Under the pieces are notes generated by a model. The model was not told the DNA's origin, did not search any database, and saw only the letters and a list, made by a program, of their open reading frames with translations. From Spirosoma telluris (GTDB lineage Bacteria > Bacteroidota > Bacteroidia > Cytophagales > Spirosomataceae), in NCBI GenBank assembly GCA_003259005.1, contig QLII01000001.1, positions 6,129,001 to 6,193,000 of the forward strand: a DNA stretch of 64,000 nt, written 5' to 3'. Position 1 is the first letter of the stretch; each line of letters starts with the position of its first letter. Made by a program: the position numbers and the translations under genes. Positions 9,570-22,087 of this stretch are shown here, one piece after another.

Positions 9570-11118
9570 ATGAGACTCTCACTATTTGCCCTCATTCTCT
9601 GCCTGGCAGCGGGGAGCCCTTTTGGGGCTCATGGGCAAATTGCCTTCACCAATGCCACCGACAAGCTACCCGGACGGCCCTTTGTGGGCTTTCTCTCGAA
9701 GGGTATAGCCGATGTCAATGGCGACGGGCTGGATGATATTGTCCGAACCCATTCCCGCAGTAAGGAGTTGTCAGTCCTCTTCCAGTCACCCCAGGGCGAT
9801 TTTAGCAGTACCCTGTTGAGCACGCTCAAGATCGAGCCGATTGCGACCGTGGTGGGTGATGTGGACAAGAACCACCAGAACGATATTCTGACCGCTGGGT
9901 TTTTCGATGGGGTCACTATCCGCTACAACCAGGGTGCCGGCTTTGTGGCCGATACCATTCGCAGTCCCAAAATCTGGATGCAGGGTGCCAACCTGGCCGA
10001 CATCGACAACGACGGCTGGCTGGATTTCTTCGGTTGCAACGATGTGGGCCTTAACCAGATCTGGAAAAACGACCGGACGGGTAAATTCCTGCCGGTGACC
10101 AGCTGGATCGACATGCGCACCGTACCCACCTCCGACAATTCGGGGAACTACGGCTCGGTCTGGTCCGACATCGACAACGACGGCGACCTGGATCTCTACC
10201 TGGCCAAATGCTCGATGTATGCCATGGGCGCGGCCAATGCCGCAGACCCCCGCCGGATCAACCAGCTCTTTGTGAATCATACCTACGACCGGGTGAACGG
10301 CCAGCTTATCAAAAATAATGCCAACTTTTCACTCGATCCCACTAACTGGTTCAGCGAAGCGGCTGCCAGTGCGAATGTGAAAATAAGCGGTCAGTCGTGG
10401 ACGGCCGATTTTGCTGACATTGACAACGATGGCGATCAGGACCTACTGGTAACCAACCACGAAAGCCCGACCATGTTGCTGGAAAATGACGGTACCGGCC
10501 ATTTCACCGACATCACCACCCAAAGCGGCATTATGGGGTGGTAGAGCCTTTACAGGGCCTTATGCGGGATTTTGATAACGATGGTTTCGTTGATGTGTTG
10601 CTGACCGGCGACATGCCGGGTCAGCTCTGGCGCAACAATGGCAACAAGACCTTCACGCTCCAGACGGGGCGTTGGGCACCATCAAGACAACCTCCTTTGC
10701 CGTGGGCGATCTGAACCACGATGGCTTTCTGGATGTCTATGCCAGTCATTACCCCAGGGCCGATGCCGAAGATGAACTGTGGCTCAATCGGGGCAATGGC
10801 AACCATTTCATTGGCATCACCCTTCAGGGCCTTCAATCGAACACCAATGGGGTAGGGGCGAAGATCATACTCTACCGGGCCGATGGGAGCCGCCAGGTTC
10901 GCGAAGTGCGGGCTGGCGAAAGCTATGGCATCACCAATGCCTATACCCAATTGTTTGGCCTGGGCACCAGCGCAGCCATCGCCCGTATTGAGGTTCAATG
11001 GCCATCCGGCCAGGTGAGTCGGTTAACCCAACCAACTGCCGACCAGTTTTTGACCATTACCGAATCGCTCTGCTCGATTAGCACTTGTATCCCTCTCCGT
11101 GTAACAGCTATTAAATAA
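9570..11118 (+). pseudogene. Secreted FG-GAP/VCBS repeat protein with ASPIC/UnbV domain (two frameshifts)
   Basis: The signal peptide (MRLSLFALILCLAAGSPFGA) is followed by FG-GAP/VCBS repeats with Ca-binding DxNxDG loops (IADVNGDGLDDI, LADIDNDGWLDF, WSDIDNDGDLDLYL, FADIDNDGDQDLLV, MRDFDNDGFVDVLL, VGDLNHDGFLDVYA). These form a beta-propeller. An ASPIC/UnbV domain follows (VGAKIILYRADGS ... IEVQWPSGQ), an architecture known from CRTAC1-like extracellular proteins. Two breaks, in G4 at 10535-10538 and G4 at 10666-10669, are each repaired by one G, giving about 516 aa. The end CSISTCIPLRVTAIK matches the C-x4-C tail of three other proteins in this window. Only 6 bp separate it from the next gene, so it probably heads the operon. 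Confidence 0.82.
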
Positions 11119-11124
11119 ATCACC

Positions 11125-11540
11125 ATGATACCAACGCTATACCTATCGTTTCATCGACAACGCACCTGGACATACCTTCTGACAGGTTTGTTGCTTTGTC
11201 TGCTCATTGGCAGTCGGCTCTGGGCTGCACCGACCACCGCCCCGGTTCGTTTTTCGGGCTTACCGGTTTGGGCCATCAACCCAACGGGTGTTTCCCAACA
11301 ACCCCCAATCTGGTAGTCCGGCACAGCCAGCGAGACGCCAACTCGTCATCCCATATTGCCTGGGCAGGGAGCAGGCCTAAACGCCGGTATGGTTCGTGGG
11401 CACCAGCGAAAGTGGCTGGCAAAAGCCGGAAGCCTGGGTCTACCCATAGTCATCCCCTTTCTGCCTATCACCACATTTACGTATCCCATTCCTGCCAGCG
11501 AGCTACTGCCAGCGAGGCCGAACCACTAAACGAGCTATGA
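11125..11540 (+). pseudogene. Small secreted protein P1 upstream of giant protein 1 (one frameshift)
   Basis: The ORF 11125-11316 encodes a clear signal peptide (LYLSFHRQRTWTYLLTGLLL) and then stops. Restoring one C in the run at 11302-11306 joins it to a frame that ends at 11540, giving 138 aa. In that reading its TGA overlaps the ATG of the next gene (ATGA, 11537-11540), a usual sign of translational coupling. The signal peptide is nearly the same as those of giant proteins 1 and 2. The C-terminus (SHSCQRATASEAEPLNEL) aligns without gaps to that of P2 (SHCYQRLSADDACPLTEQ; 9 of 18 identical). No known domain was seen. Without the repair, the product would be a 63-aa secreted peptide. Confidence 0.5.
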
Positions 11541-14500
11541 TCATGAACAACTTGTACATATCGTTTAATCGACAAAAGACCTGGGGGTATTTCCTGACGG
11601 GTTTATTGCTGTGGTTAAGAACAGCCAGTGCCGTATGGGCGCAAGTGCCATCCTGCGGGCCCAATCAAATTCTGACGGGCTATTTTGGAGGGGCCACCGG
11701 GGTTATTTCGACTACGGGAACCGTGACGAATTCGAATGATATACTTGGCGCAGCCGATGGGACGACGACGACCCTGAATGCCAATTCAGGTATCACGGTC
11801 GACATGGGGCTTGTGTTAACTGCGGGAAATAGTCTGGCTATTTCCTATAAATCGTCGGATTTAACCGCTCCTTTACAGGTGTTGGTGGCCAGCTCTGCGA
11901 CAGGGCCTTATACCAATATTGCCCAATTGTCGGGAGCACTCCAGACGCCGGGAAGTAATACACTAACCACTTCATCGATAACCTTACCCGTGGATACACG
12001 CTATATAAGATTATCGACTACCGGAACGGTTTATGATCTTGATGCGGTAACATATCCTATTTATAAATGCGTCAATAACCCCGCGCCCACCTGTGCAGCC
12101 GGGCAAACCCTGCTAACTTATTCGGCAGGTTCACAAAGTGTCAACGCGACTACTGGGACGGTTACCGGTAGTGCCAATGCAACAGGCCCTCCAGATGGAG
12201 TCGTAGCCACTCTGAATTATAGTTCCATAACTCTGGATCTTGGGAGTGTAGTGGCTGCAGGCAACATATTATCCTTGGTCTTTAGCTCACAATACACAAA
12301 GCCCCTTCCCTTGCAGGTGTCAGTGTCTCAAAGTGCGAATGGGCCGTTTACCAATATAGGTTCGTTTAGCGGTAACGGAACTACGACTACTGGAAATCTT
12401 AGGCTACCCTTAGATACGCGCTATGTACGATTAGCAATAGCAGCTCCCTACTCGGCCTATTATATTGATGCGGTAACCTATTCGATCTATTCCTGCGTAC
12501 CACAATCTGCCATAAGTTGTGCCTCTGGACAGCAGCCGGTATATTCTTCTATTGTAGGAGCAAAGAGTGTGGTCAATACGACTGGTGGAGTTGGCTATAC
12601 GGCAGAGATTATTGGTTTTCCAAACGGATCCCCAAGCACATTGGACGTTAATTCGTCGCTGACTGTCGATATGGGGAGTGCGATGGCCGCAGGAAATACG
12701 CTGACGTTTACCTATAGGGCTCTCAATACAGAATCACCTCTGCAAATTTGGACAGCTACGAGTGTGTGGGGGGCATATACTTTTATTGGCACGTTGCCTA
12801 GTAGGGGGACTATGACAACAGGGCAGCTAACCTTACCGTTGGGGCTCAATACATTAAGATGGTTACGGGTGGTGGTTCTTACTGGGTAGATGCTGTGACC
12901 TATTCGACCTATAGTTGTGTTACTATCCCCAGCACCAATTGCCCAACAGGTCAGGTGTCGGTCAGTACGCAGAGTGGAGCTCAGGGGCTTGGCACCACCA
13001 CTGGCACGGTCACCAGCAGTACTAATATTCTGGGTACTTCCGATGGAGGATTAACGGGATTGGGCGGCAATTCGTCGCTAATTGTGGATATGGGTAGCGT
13101 GATTGGTGCAGGTAATCAGCTAAATATTAATTACCTGTCGGGAGATACGAATGGGCCTTTGGAAATACTGGTGGCCACGAACGTGGGCGGGCCTTATACT
13201 ACCATTGCGCTTTTGCCGGGGAGTACGGTTAATACAGTGGGAAGCGTGGTGTTACCACTAGGGATACGCTATGTGCAACTCCATACCTCCAATACCAACT
13301 ATTCGGTCGATGCGGTCACGCAAACGCTCTACAGTTGCGTGCCCAATCCAGCGATCTGCGCGGCTGGCCAACAGTCGATTAGCTATCCGGCGGGTGGTGC
13401 TACCTCCGTTTACAATACGGCGGGTACTGTATCCAGCTCCGCAAATGCCACAGGGTTGGCCGATGGGCCTATGCTACACTGAACGCCGGGGGGACGGTTA
13501 CACTGGATTTGGGCACCACTGCTGTAGCGGCCAGTACCCTGAACTTTACGTATGATCCGGCTAGTGCCACTACCCCCATGTTTGTGTCAGTAGCTACTTC
13601 ACCGACTGGCCCTTATACCCCTGTAGGGACTTTGCCAGGGTCTAGTGGCTGGGTTACCAATAGGTTAACTATACCCGTTGGTGCCCGCTATGTGCAAGTA
13701 ACGAATCCGGGTACTGCCCCAACTACGGCATTCCTCGATGCTATAACTTATACAGCTTATGTCTGTGTTACGCCGGCGAGCACGAGTTGTGCAGTTGGCC
13801 AGCAGTCGTTAAGTTATCCTACAGGGGCACAGGGAGTGGGCGCTACCACGGTACAGTAGCCACCCCCATCAATATTGTGGGCGTATCGGATGGTACGGTG
13901 GTATCGATGGCCGCAAACTCGTCTTTTAATATCGATATGGGTAGTGCGTTACCCGCTGGTACGGCCCTGACGGTATATTATTCGTCGGCCAATACTACAG
14001 CCCCCATGCAGGTATTAGCAGCTACCAGTGCAGGCGGTCCTTATACCTTTATTGGGACAGTAAATGCTTCAACCAGTAGCACGAATCAGTCAATAACCTT
14101 GCCCATAACGGCTCAGTATATTCAGCTAAAAACAACAGGAACGGCTTATTCGCCCGATGCCGTTACCTTTCCCGTTTATACCTGCGTAACTCCACCAAAC
14201 ACCCAATGCCCTACGGGGCAAATGCTGGTGGCTTACACCCAGGGTGCAGTGGGGAATAATGGCACCACCGGCACAGTGAGTAATGCGACCAATGCCATAG
14301 GTAGTCCAGATGGGGCTGTGGCCGGGTTAAATGCCAACTCGTCAGTCACGCTGGATATGGGCAGTACGGTATCGGCCGGCAATAGCCTGTTATTTACCTA
14401 CTCGTCGGATAATACAACCGCTCCGTTACAGGTATTGGTTGCCACCAACCTGGGAGGCCCATATACCAATATTGGGCAAATGCCTAGTAATGCGGGTACT

Positions 14501-17500
14501 ACGACCAATTCGATACAGTTACCGTTGGATGCCCGCTATGTACGGTTACTTACAATAGGAACCACCTACTCACTGGATGCGGTGACGTATCCGGTTTATA
14601 GTTGTGTTACTCCGCCGTCTACGACGTGTGCGAGTGGTCAGTTTCAAACGAGCTACACCGCTGGAGCGCAGGGTGTGGGAACCACAACCGGTACGGTAAC
14701 GACAGCTACCAATGCTACGGGAACTCCTGATGGTAATCTGGCAGCCATGAGTGCCAATTCATCGCTGATTCTGAATCTGGGAAGTGTTGTGACGGCTGGG
14801 AATTCCCTAAATATTACCTATTTATCCGGAAATACGACAGCACCTTTGCAAGTGTTGATAGCTACCAATGCAGGTGGGTCCTATACTAATATTGCTCAAT
14901 TGTCAGGCAGTACTAGCAGAAAAACCATTAGCGTAGTTTTACCGCTGAATGCACAATATATACAGTTGCAAACCACAGCCACGAACTATTCGATTGACGC
15001 GATTACGCAAACACTGTATAGTTGTGTAGCGAGTCCAATTACTTCGTGTTCGACGGGACAGATATCAAGTAGTTATCAGGCTGGTACACAGGGAATAGGG
15101 GCTACTACTGGAACGGTGTCTAACCCATCTAATATCATAGGGGTTATTGATGGAACCGTCGCGGCTATTAGTGCTAACTCCTCGCTGATTACAGATCTGG
15201 GCAGTATTATTGCGGCTGGTAATACGTTGTATCTTACTTATTCGTCAGGCAATACAACTGCCCCCATGCAAGTGTTGGTAGCTACCAGTGCAGGCGGTCC
15301 TTATACGAATATTGCTCAATTGGCAGGTAGTACTACATCAACTACGGTTCCGGTGACACTGCCTTTAGCAGCTCAGTATATTCAATTACAGACCGCAGCT
15401 ACGGCTTATAGTCCCGACGCGATCACTTATCCGGTTTATACCTGTGTAACACCTATTTCGAGTACCTGTGGTGCTGGTCAGCAACTTATAAGTTACCAAA
15501 GCGGTGCCCAGACACTAGGCAATACGAGCGGTACAGTGACTAACAGCAGTAACCTGATTGGTTCGCCCGATGGTGCTGTAGCTACGGTATCGGCTAACTC
15601 GTCAGTGATTCTGGATTTGGGGACCGTTGTTACTGGGGGCAACACTTTACGGGTTACTTACTCCTCTGCCAACACAACGGCACCCATGCAGGTACTGGTC
15701 GCCACTAATCTGGGTGGTCCTTATACCAATGTGGCACAGTTGGCAGGAAGTACGACCAATAGGACGGAAACGGTTAATCTACCGGTAGATGCCCGCTATG
15801 TAAAATTGTTGACTACGGGTACAGTTTATTCGCCGGATGCCATTACCTATCCGGTTTATACCTGTGTAAGCAATCCCGCTTCCATTTGCTCGGCTGGTCA
15901 GCAGGTAGTTACTTATAATACAGGCGCTGTAGGATTGAATAATACTACCAGTGTAACTACCCCAACCTATGGAACCGGTACACCCGATGGTGCCTATGCG
16001 GTAATAGCAGCTAATGGGGTATTAACACTCGATTTAGGGTCGGTAGTGGCTGGCGGTAATACGCTAACGGTGAATTATAAATCTAGCGATTTGGTGGCTC
16101 CGATGCAAGTGTTGGTTGCTACTAACCTGAGTGGGCCTTATACTAACGTAGGACAGCTGCCGGGTTCGATAGCCAACACTACGGGTAGTCTTACGTTACC
16201 GGTGGATGCACGATACGTTCAATTGCAGACAAAAGCGACTACCTATTCGGTTGATGCCATAACGCGCCCCGTATACAACTGTATTAGCTCGACCCTTACC
16301 AGTGGGATCGTGTATCTGGATGGGAATGTTAACGGGGTGCAGAACAGTACAGAGCAGGGTGTAGGGGGCATAACGGTTAATGCCTACGATGCCAATGGGA
16401 ATCTGGTAGCCACTACCACTACCTCAAATGGGAATCCGCTGCTTAATATTCCGGCGGGCTACTATTCCTTTAATAACCTGACAGCAGGTCAGCCCTACAG
16501 ACTAGAGTTTGTTAATTTGCCACAGCAGTACAGCCCCTCAGCTTATGGCATTGATAATGGAACCACTGTTCAATTTGTGCAGGGTGTTACGCAAAATAAT
16601 GATTTGGGCTTATATGCGCCAAGTAAAATTTGTAGCTTCCTGCCAAACCCCCGAATGGTTTCGGGGAAAGGCTTAGTATCTGGACCTACTTCAGTTGACT
16701 CATATGATTATTATGACCGGTCTACTGCTGGAAGTTACTTAGCGATTACCCAAACGAATGATATTGCTTATTCACAAATAGGTGTTCCGTTAGGTCTTGA
16801 TTCGCAGCGGCCTAACAACTGGATATACATGTCGCCTATATCGACAAACTTGCCTGCTGCATTTCCGCCGTCTCCTGATGGTTCATCTGCTATTTATATC
16901 GCTAATTACAATGGACCCAATGGTACTCAAGCTTATCAGGGCACTAAGTTATTAGTGAAATTGTCTGATTTGGGCATTGATGTGGGTAATACGTCTACGA
17001 CATTAGGAGGAAACCCCTTTGGCGTACAAGGTTTAGGTGGATTGACCTTCTCGCAATCAGGCGACACGTTGTATTCCGTAAATATGAGCAACGGAAAACT
17101 GGTACAAGTCGATGTGTCAGATGTTGACTATAACAACCTGCCTGCTACCAAGCCTACTTCTGCTTTAGAAATAACACCACCAGCCTCACTGGCCAACTGT
17201 AGTGGCGGGGTTTACCGACCTACCGCATTAACACAATACGGTGGTAAGATATACATGGGTGGTGTCTGCGATGCTTCAATAAGCAAAAGCAATTCTGATT
17301 TGAAAGGAGTGGTGATTGCATTCAATCCTTCAACCCAAACTTGGAGTAACGTATTAAGCTACCCGATCAATTTTACGGCAGGTGATTTACATGTGACGGG
17401 TTACACACAGGTGGGTTGGACTGCGGGTGGCAATTTTCAACCTGTATTGATGGATTTGGCATTCGCCGATAATGGCATGATGGTGATTGGAACTACGAAC

Positions 17501-20500
17501 CGGCTGGTTTATGGCATGGGAACCTCCAATCAGCAGCATGGTTATATTTTAGGTGCATGGCCCCAAAGCGATGGAACCTATACATTGGAAAATGGAGGCC
17601 AATTAGGGCCATACACCTCAGCTGCTCCTAATGAGACAGGATCAGATGGTCCTGGAGGGGAATGGTTCTTTGAACAGTCTGCATATACTGGTGCGCATAT
17701 TTATACATTTAATGGGGGGCTATATATAAAAGCTGGTTCAAATGAAGTTGTAATGGGGGTTACAGACCCCCAGACTAGTTACACCTATGGGCAGATTACG
17801 TGAGTTTGTCCACTGGTGCTGCACAGTACTATACAGTTCTTGGCAGTGGTCAGAAACTTTCTCGTATTACAGGTACCGATCAGGTCTGTGATGCGGTACC
17901 ACCGATTGAAATTGGTAACCGGGTATGGAAGGATACCAATAAGAATGGCATTCAGGATGCCGGTGAGCCTTCGCTATCCGGCGTAACGGTAGAATTACGC
18001 GATGCCAATGGCACACTCATTGCCACTGCCGCCACTGCCGCCAATGGGAACTATATCTTCTCGAATCAGCCAAATCTAAATGATACGCCCAGCCAAAAAT
18101 ATGGCTTGCCTATCACACAGTTGACGAATTATAATTTACTTATCTCGTCCCTGGGCACCGATCCATCTACGGCTGGATTAACCCTAACTGGCGTAACGAT
18201 TGCCCCCGGCGAAACAGCAGGAGCTACTGATACCGGAACTACGCTTGCTAACAACGATGCTTTTCTGGTCAATGGTAAACCGACCATTATGCTCAAAACA
18301 GGCATTGATGGCACCATCAACCATACCTTTGATTTTGGCTTTGTAGGCTCGACCTTCGATCTGGCCCTGACCAAGAAACTGGCCACCGGCCAGGCATCGG
18401 TTATCCGGCCCGGCAGTACGGTCACCTTCTCCCTATCGGTTATTAATCAGGGTACCACGCCGGCCTACAACATCCAACTGGCCGATTATATCCCCGCGGG
18501 GATGACCCTGAACGATGCCAACTGGACGGCCAATGGCAGCACGGCCACACTCAATACCCCCATTGCGGGGTCACTGGCGGCCGGTAGCAGCACCACCGTC
18601 AACATTACCTTCACTGTCAGCAGCACCGCCACCGGCCCCATCATCAACCGGGCCGAGATCGCCAGTGCCGACGATGATACCAACCCCAACAACACGCCCC
18701 CACGGACGTGGATAGCAAACCCGACACCAACCCCGGCAACGACGCAGGCGGAACCCCCAACTCGGGCAGCGACGATAGCGTCAATGGGAATGGAACGGGT
18801 ACGCCGGGCGATACCAACCCCACAACGGATGAGGATGACTCCGACCCGGCCATCATTTATGTGCAGCCTTGTGTGCTGGGCATGAACCTGGTGACCACCG
18901 AAGCCCACTGCGGTCAGGCCGACGGTCGGGCTACGGTGACGGTCAACACAGGCACGGCCCCCTTCAGTTATACCTGGAGCACGGGCGCCAGTACTTCAGC
19001 CATCACGGGCTTAACGGGTGGGCAAACGTTTACGGTAACCGTTAGCGATGCCAATGGGTGCCGGGATGTGCTGGTGGGCACCATTCAGAGCACCGGTGGT
19101 CCTGTACTGGTGGGTAGTTCAACCGCTGCCAGTTGCTTAGGCGCTACCGGCACTGCGAGTGTGATGGCCAGTGGCGGCACAGGAACCTACACCTATTTGT
19201 GGAACACCGGAGCTGCTACCAGCAGTATCAGTGGCGTAGTCTCTGGAACGTACACGGTTCGGGTAACCGATGGCGCAGGCTGTGTCAGTGCCTTAGCCGT
19301 CATCATACCCAGCACGAGTCCAATCGCCATTGTGGCCAGCCCAACCGCATCGAGTTGTCTGGGGGCCAATGGCAGTGTGGCCCTGACGGTGAGTGGCGGT
19401 ACAGGCCCTTATACCTACCAGTGGAGTAACGGAGCCACCACCCAAAGCCTGACGGCCGTAGCGGGGGCACCTATCAGGTGAAAGTAACCGATACCAACGG
19501 TTGTATGGCCGTTGCGACGGCGGTCGTTCCCAACACGGGAGCTCCCACCGTGACCGGCACGCCAACCAATGCCGTTTGTTTCGGCACCTCAACGGGCAGC
19601 ATCAGCCTAACGGCCAGTGGCGGCACGGGCAGCTACAGGTATCAATGGGATAACGGGGCCACGACCCAGAATTTGACGGGTCTGCAGGCGGGTATCTATA
19701 CTGTAGTGGTCACCGATGGTGGCGGTTGTCGGAGTGGAGCGAGTTTCACCCTGAGCCAACCGAGCCGGATCATCGGGGACATTTTATCGCTGTCGGCGAC
19801 CTGCGTCAACGGCGTGGTTGTTGGTGGCAGCGTACAGGTGGTGAGTGTGGTAGGCGGCACGCCGGGCTACAGCTACCTGTGGAGTCCTGGCAATTCGACG
19901 GCCACGAGCCTGACAGGTCTGGCCGCAGGCACCTATTCGCTGACGATCACCGACAGCAAGGGCTGTATCGGTGTTGGTCAGGCGGTTGTGTTGCCCGCCC
20001 CTGTTTGTGCGTTGGCCTCGCTGGGGGACTATGTATGGTATGATACGAATAAAAATGGCCAGCAGGACGCCACGGAGGTAGGTGTTGCTGGGGTGACGGC
20101 CGTGCTTCACGATGCGGTGAGCGGTACGGTGGTCTCGACGACGGTGACCGATGGCACAGGCCATTACCTGTTCACCAATCTGGCTCCGGGCAGTTACTAT
20201 GTGGTCTTCACGGCCCCAACAGGTCAGACCTTCACGACGGCCAACAGTGGCCCGGATGGAACCGACAGTGATGCGGGGGTGGGTGGTCAGACTGGCGTAT
20301 ATAGCCTGACGGCAGGCCAGCAGGACTTGACCGTCGATGCGGGCTTGATCCCACTGCCAGCCTCGCTGGGTGATTATGTGTGGTATGATACCAATCAGAA
20401 CGGCCAGCAGGACGCCACGGAGGTGGGTGTTGCCGGCGTAACGGCGGTACTTCACGATGCGGTGAGCGGCACGGTGGTCTCGACTACGGTGACTGATGGC

Positions 20501-21453
20501 ACGGGCCACTATTTATTTACGAACTTAAATCCAGGCAGCTATTATGTGGTCTTCACGGCTCCTGCTGGCACGACCTATACCACGGCCAACACGGGCAATG
20601 ATGCGACCGACAGCGATGTGGCGAGCCTGACAGGGCTGAGCGGGAGCACGGGTGTGTATAGTCTAACGGCCGGTGAACAGAACCTGACGGTAGATGCGGG
20701 TCTGATCCCGTTGAAGGCTTGTCTGGGTGATTATGTGTGGTTGGATACCAATCAGAACGGTCAGCAGGACGCCGGGGAAACGGGGGTAGCGAGCGTGACG
20801 GTGGTCTTGTACGATGCAACCACCAATGCGGTGGTGAGCACGACCTTAACCGACGGGACGGGCGATTACCAGTTCTGTAATCTGAATCCGGGCAGTTACT
20901 ATGTGAAGTTCACAGCCCCAGCGGGTACGACCTTCACCACGCCTAATAGTGGCAACGATGCGACCGACAGCGATGTAGCCAGCACGACGGGCACCATGGG
21001 CACCACGCCGGTAGTGAGTCTGACGGCAGGTGAAAACAACCCAACGATTGATGCAGGCTTAGTGCCCTTGAAAGCCAGTCTGGGGGACTACGTCTGGTAC
21101 GACAATAATAAGAACGGCCAGCAGGATGCGAATGAGCCGCCAGCGGTCGGGGTAACGGTGACACTCTACGATGCGACCACTAACCAGCCCTCAGCACGAT
21201 GGTAACTGATGGCACGGGGCACTACCTGTTTACCAATCTGAACCCGGGAACCTATTATGTAGTGTTCACGGCACCGAGTGGGGCCACATTTACTACACTG
21301 AACACGGGATCTGATGCGACTGACAGCGATGCGGGCGTGGGGGGTAAAACAGGCAACTACACGCTAGTAGCGGGTCAGCAGGACCTAACGGTCGATGCGG
21401 GTTTAGTGCCTCAGTGTACGAGTCCGAATTGTATGACCATAACGGTGAAATAG
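11537..21453 (+). CDS. Giant surface protein 1, about 3,307 aa, broken by seven frameshifts
   Basis: Signal peptide (LYISFNRQKTWGYFLTGLLL), then 11 repeats of about 140 aa (11640-16290), an SdrD_B-like domain (about 16300), a propeller-like region (about 16620-17880), a second SdrD_B (IGNRVWKDTNKNGIQDAGEP), a DUF11 domain (about 18361-18850), four SprB repeats (about 18880-19990) and four SdrD_B repeats (LGDYVWYDTNKNGQQDA; about 20020-21420). The tail is CTSPNCMTITVK. Such proteins are exported by T9SS and form adhesive surface filaments. Open pieces are 11537-12889, 12859-13482, 13509-13859, 13787-17803, 17800-18885, 18708-19481, 19478-21205 and 21199-21453. Every junction is repaired by one base (near 12841, 13465, 13850, 17800, 18697, 19463, 21188), giving exactly 3,308 codons. 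It is translationally coupled to P1. No type A or B sorting domain is visible. Confidence 0.85.
11640..16290 (+). repeat. Eleven tandem protein-coding repeats of about 423 bp
   Basis: Each unit runs from C-x2-GQ through TGTV, DG..A.LNANSS, LDMGS.V.AGN.L, APLQVLVAT, GGPYTNI and LPLDARYVQL to YS.DAVTYPVYSCV. The pattern of a DLGS strand, then an 'APLQVLVATN.GGPYTNI' strand pair, and a final Y..DAVT resembles discoidin/galactose-binding-like sandwiches, so carbohydrate binding is possible but inferred. Units have drifted (visibly different, not identical), unlike the near-identical blocks of giant gene 2. Confidence 0.8.
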
Positions 21454-21680
21454 CAGACAGGAAGCGTTGGCAAAGGCAATCAGCATAAGGATGAAGTCAA
21501 TCACGACGGCCTGTGCGACTGGCTTTGCCAACCTCTCCATAGCCAACAAACATTACCCAGCCCCATTCATCGACTAATCGTATTACGTATATAGAATCAC
21601 GTTCGTGGTAACATAGTCCATACGAAAGGGCTGTAGAGGCCGATGAGAAATCAACTGATGAATATAAACTACTTACAAAT

Positions 21681-22085
21681 ATGAGTGCGTTCGCGAGTAA
21701 ACCCAGGAACTGGCTGTTCGTTTTGACAAGTGTTTTCCTTTGGATCAGTATCAGTAGCGGTCGGGCAAAGCCACTTACCCCTCTGCCTGTTCGTTCAGAA
21801 GGTAGCGTGGTGGCTATCGGCCTGCCTACAAGTTGGTTTCCTACTCTACAAGGTCATGTGCGCATCCGCGGCCAATCGGGATGGATTGGCCGACCTGATC
21901 CTTTACTTGAGCGTGTGTATCCTTATCGGGATGATGGTTCAGGGCCAGCCCTAAGCTGCCCAACGGATCTCTTCCCGTCAGGGTATCCCTTTCCTGATTC
22001 GCATTTAGTTTATTCCCAGATTATTAATTCCCACTGTTACCAGCGCCTGTCGGCTGATGACGCTTGTCCACTAACTGAACAATAA
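21681..22085 (+). CDS. Small secreted protein P2 upstream of giant protein 2
   Basis: A 134-aa ORF with an N-terminal hydrophobic segment (NWLFVLTSVFLWISISSGRA) consistent with a signal peptide. Its TAA lies 2 bp before the ATG of giant gene 2. No known domain was recognised. Its C-terminus (SHCYQRLSADDACPLTEQ) resembles that of P1, and the middle (LPVRSEGSVVAI) resembles P1 more weakly (APVRFSGLPVWAI). Position and similarity suggest a partner or chaperone-like role for the giant protein, but that is inference. Two Cys near the end could form a disulfide. Confidence 0.55.
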   Translation: MSAFASKPRNWLFVLTSVFLWISISSGRAKPLTPLPVRSEGSVVAIGLPTSWFPTLQGHVRIRGQSGWIGRPDPLLERVYPYRDDGSGPALSCPTDLFPSGYPFPDSHLVYSQIINSHCYQRLSADDACPLTEQ

Positions 22086-22087
22086 CC

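Noticed and set aside
9786..10280. Long antisense ORF over the FG-GAP gene
   Set aside because: It mirrors a GC-rich, repeat-coding sequence and has no motif; the plus strand has clear FG-GAP loops.
18486..18908. Antisense ORF over the DUF11 part of giant gene 1
   Set aside because: Low-complexity Val/Ala/Gly translation that shadows the real frame.
21467..21531. Terminator after giant gene 1 (TTGGCAAAG / CTTTGCCAA)
   Set aside because: The loop of 47 nt is long and there is no T-tract; not convincing.
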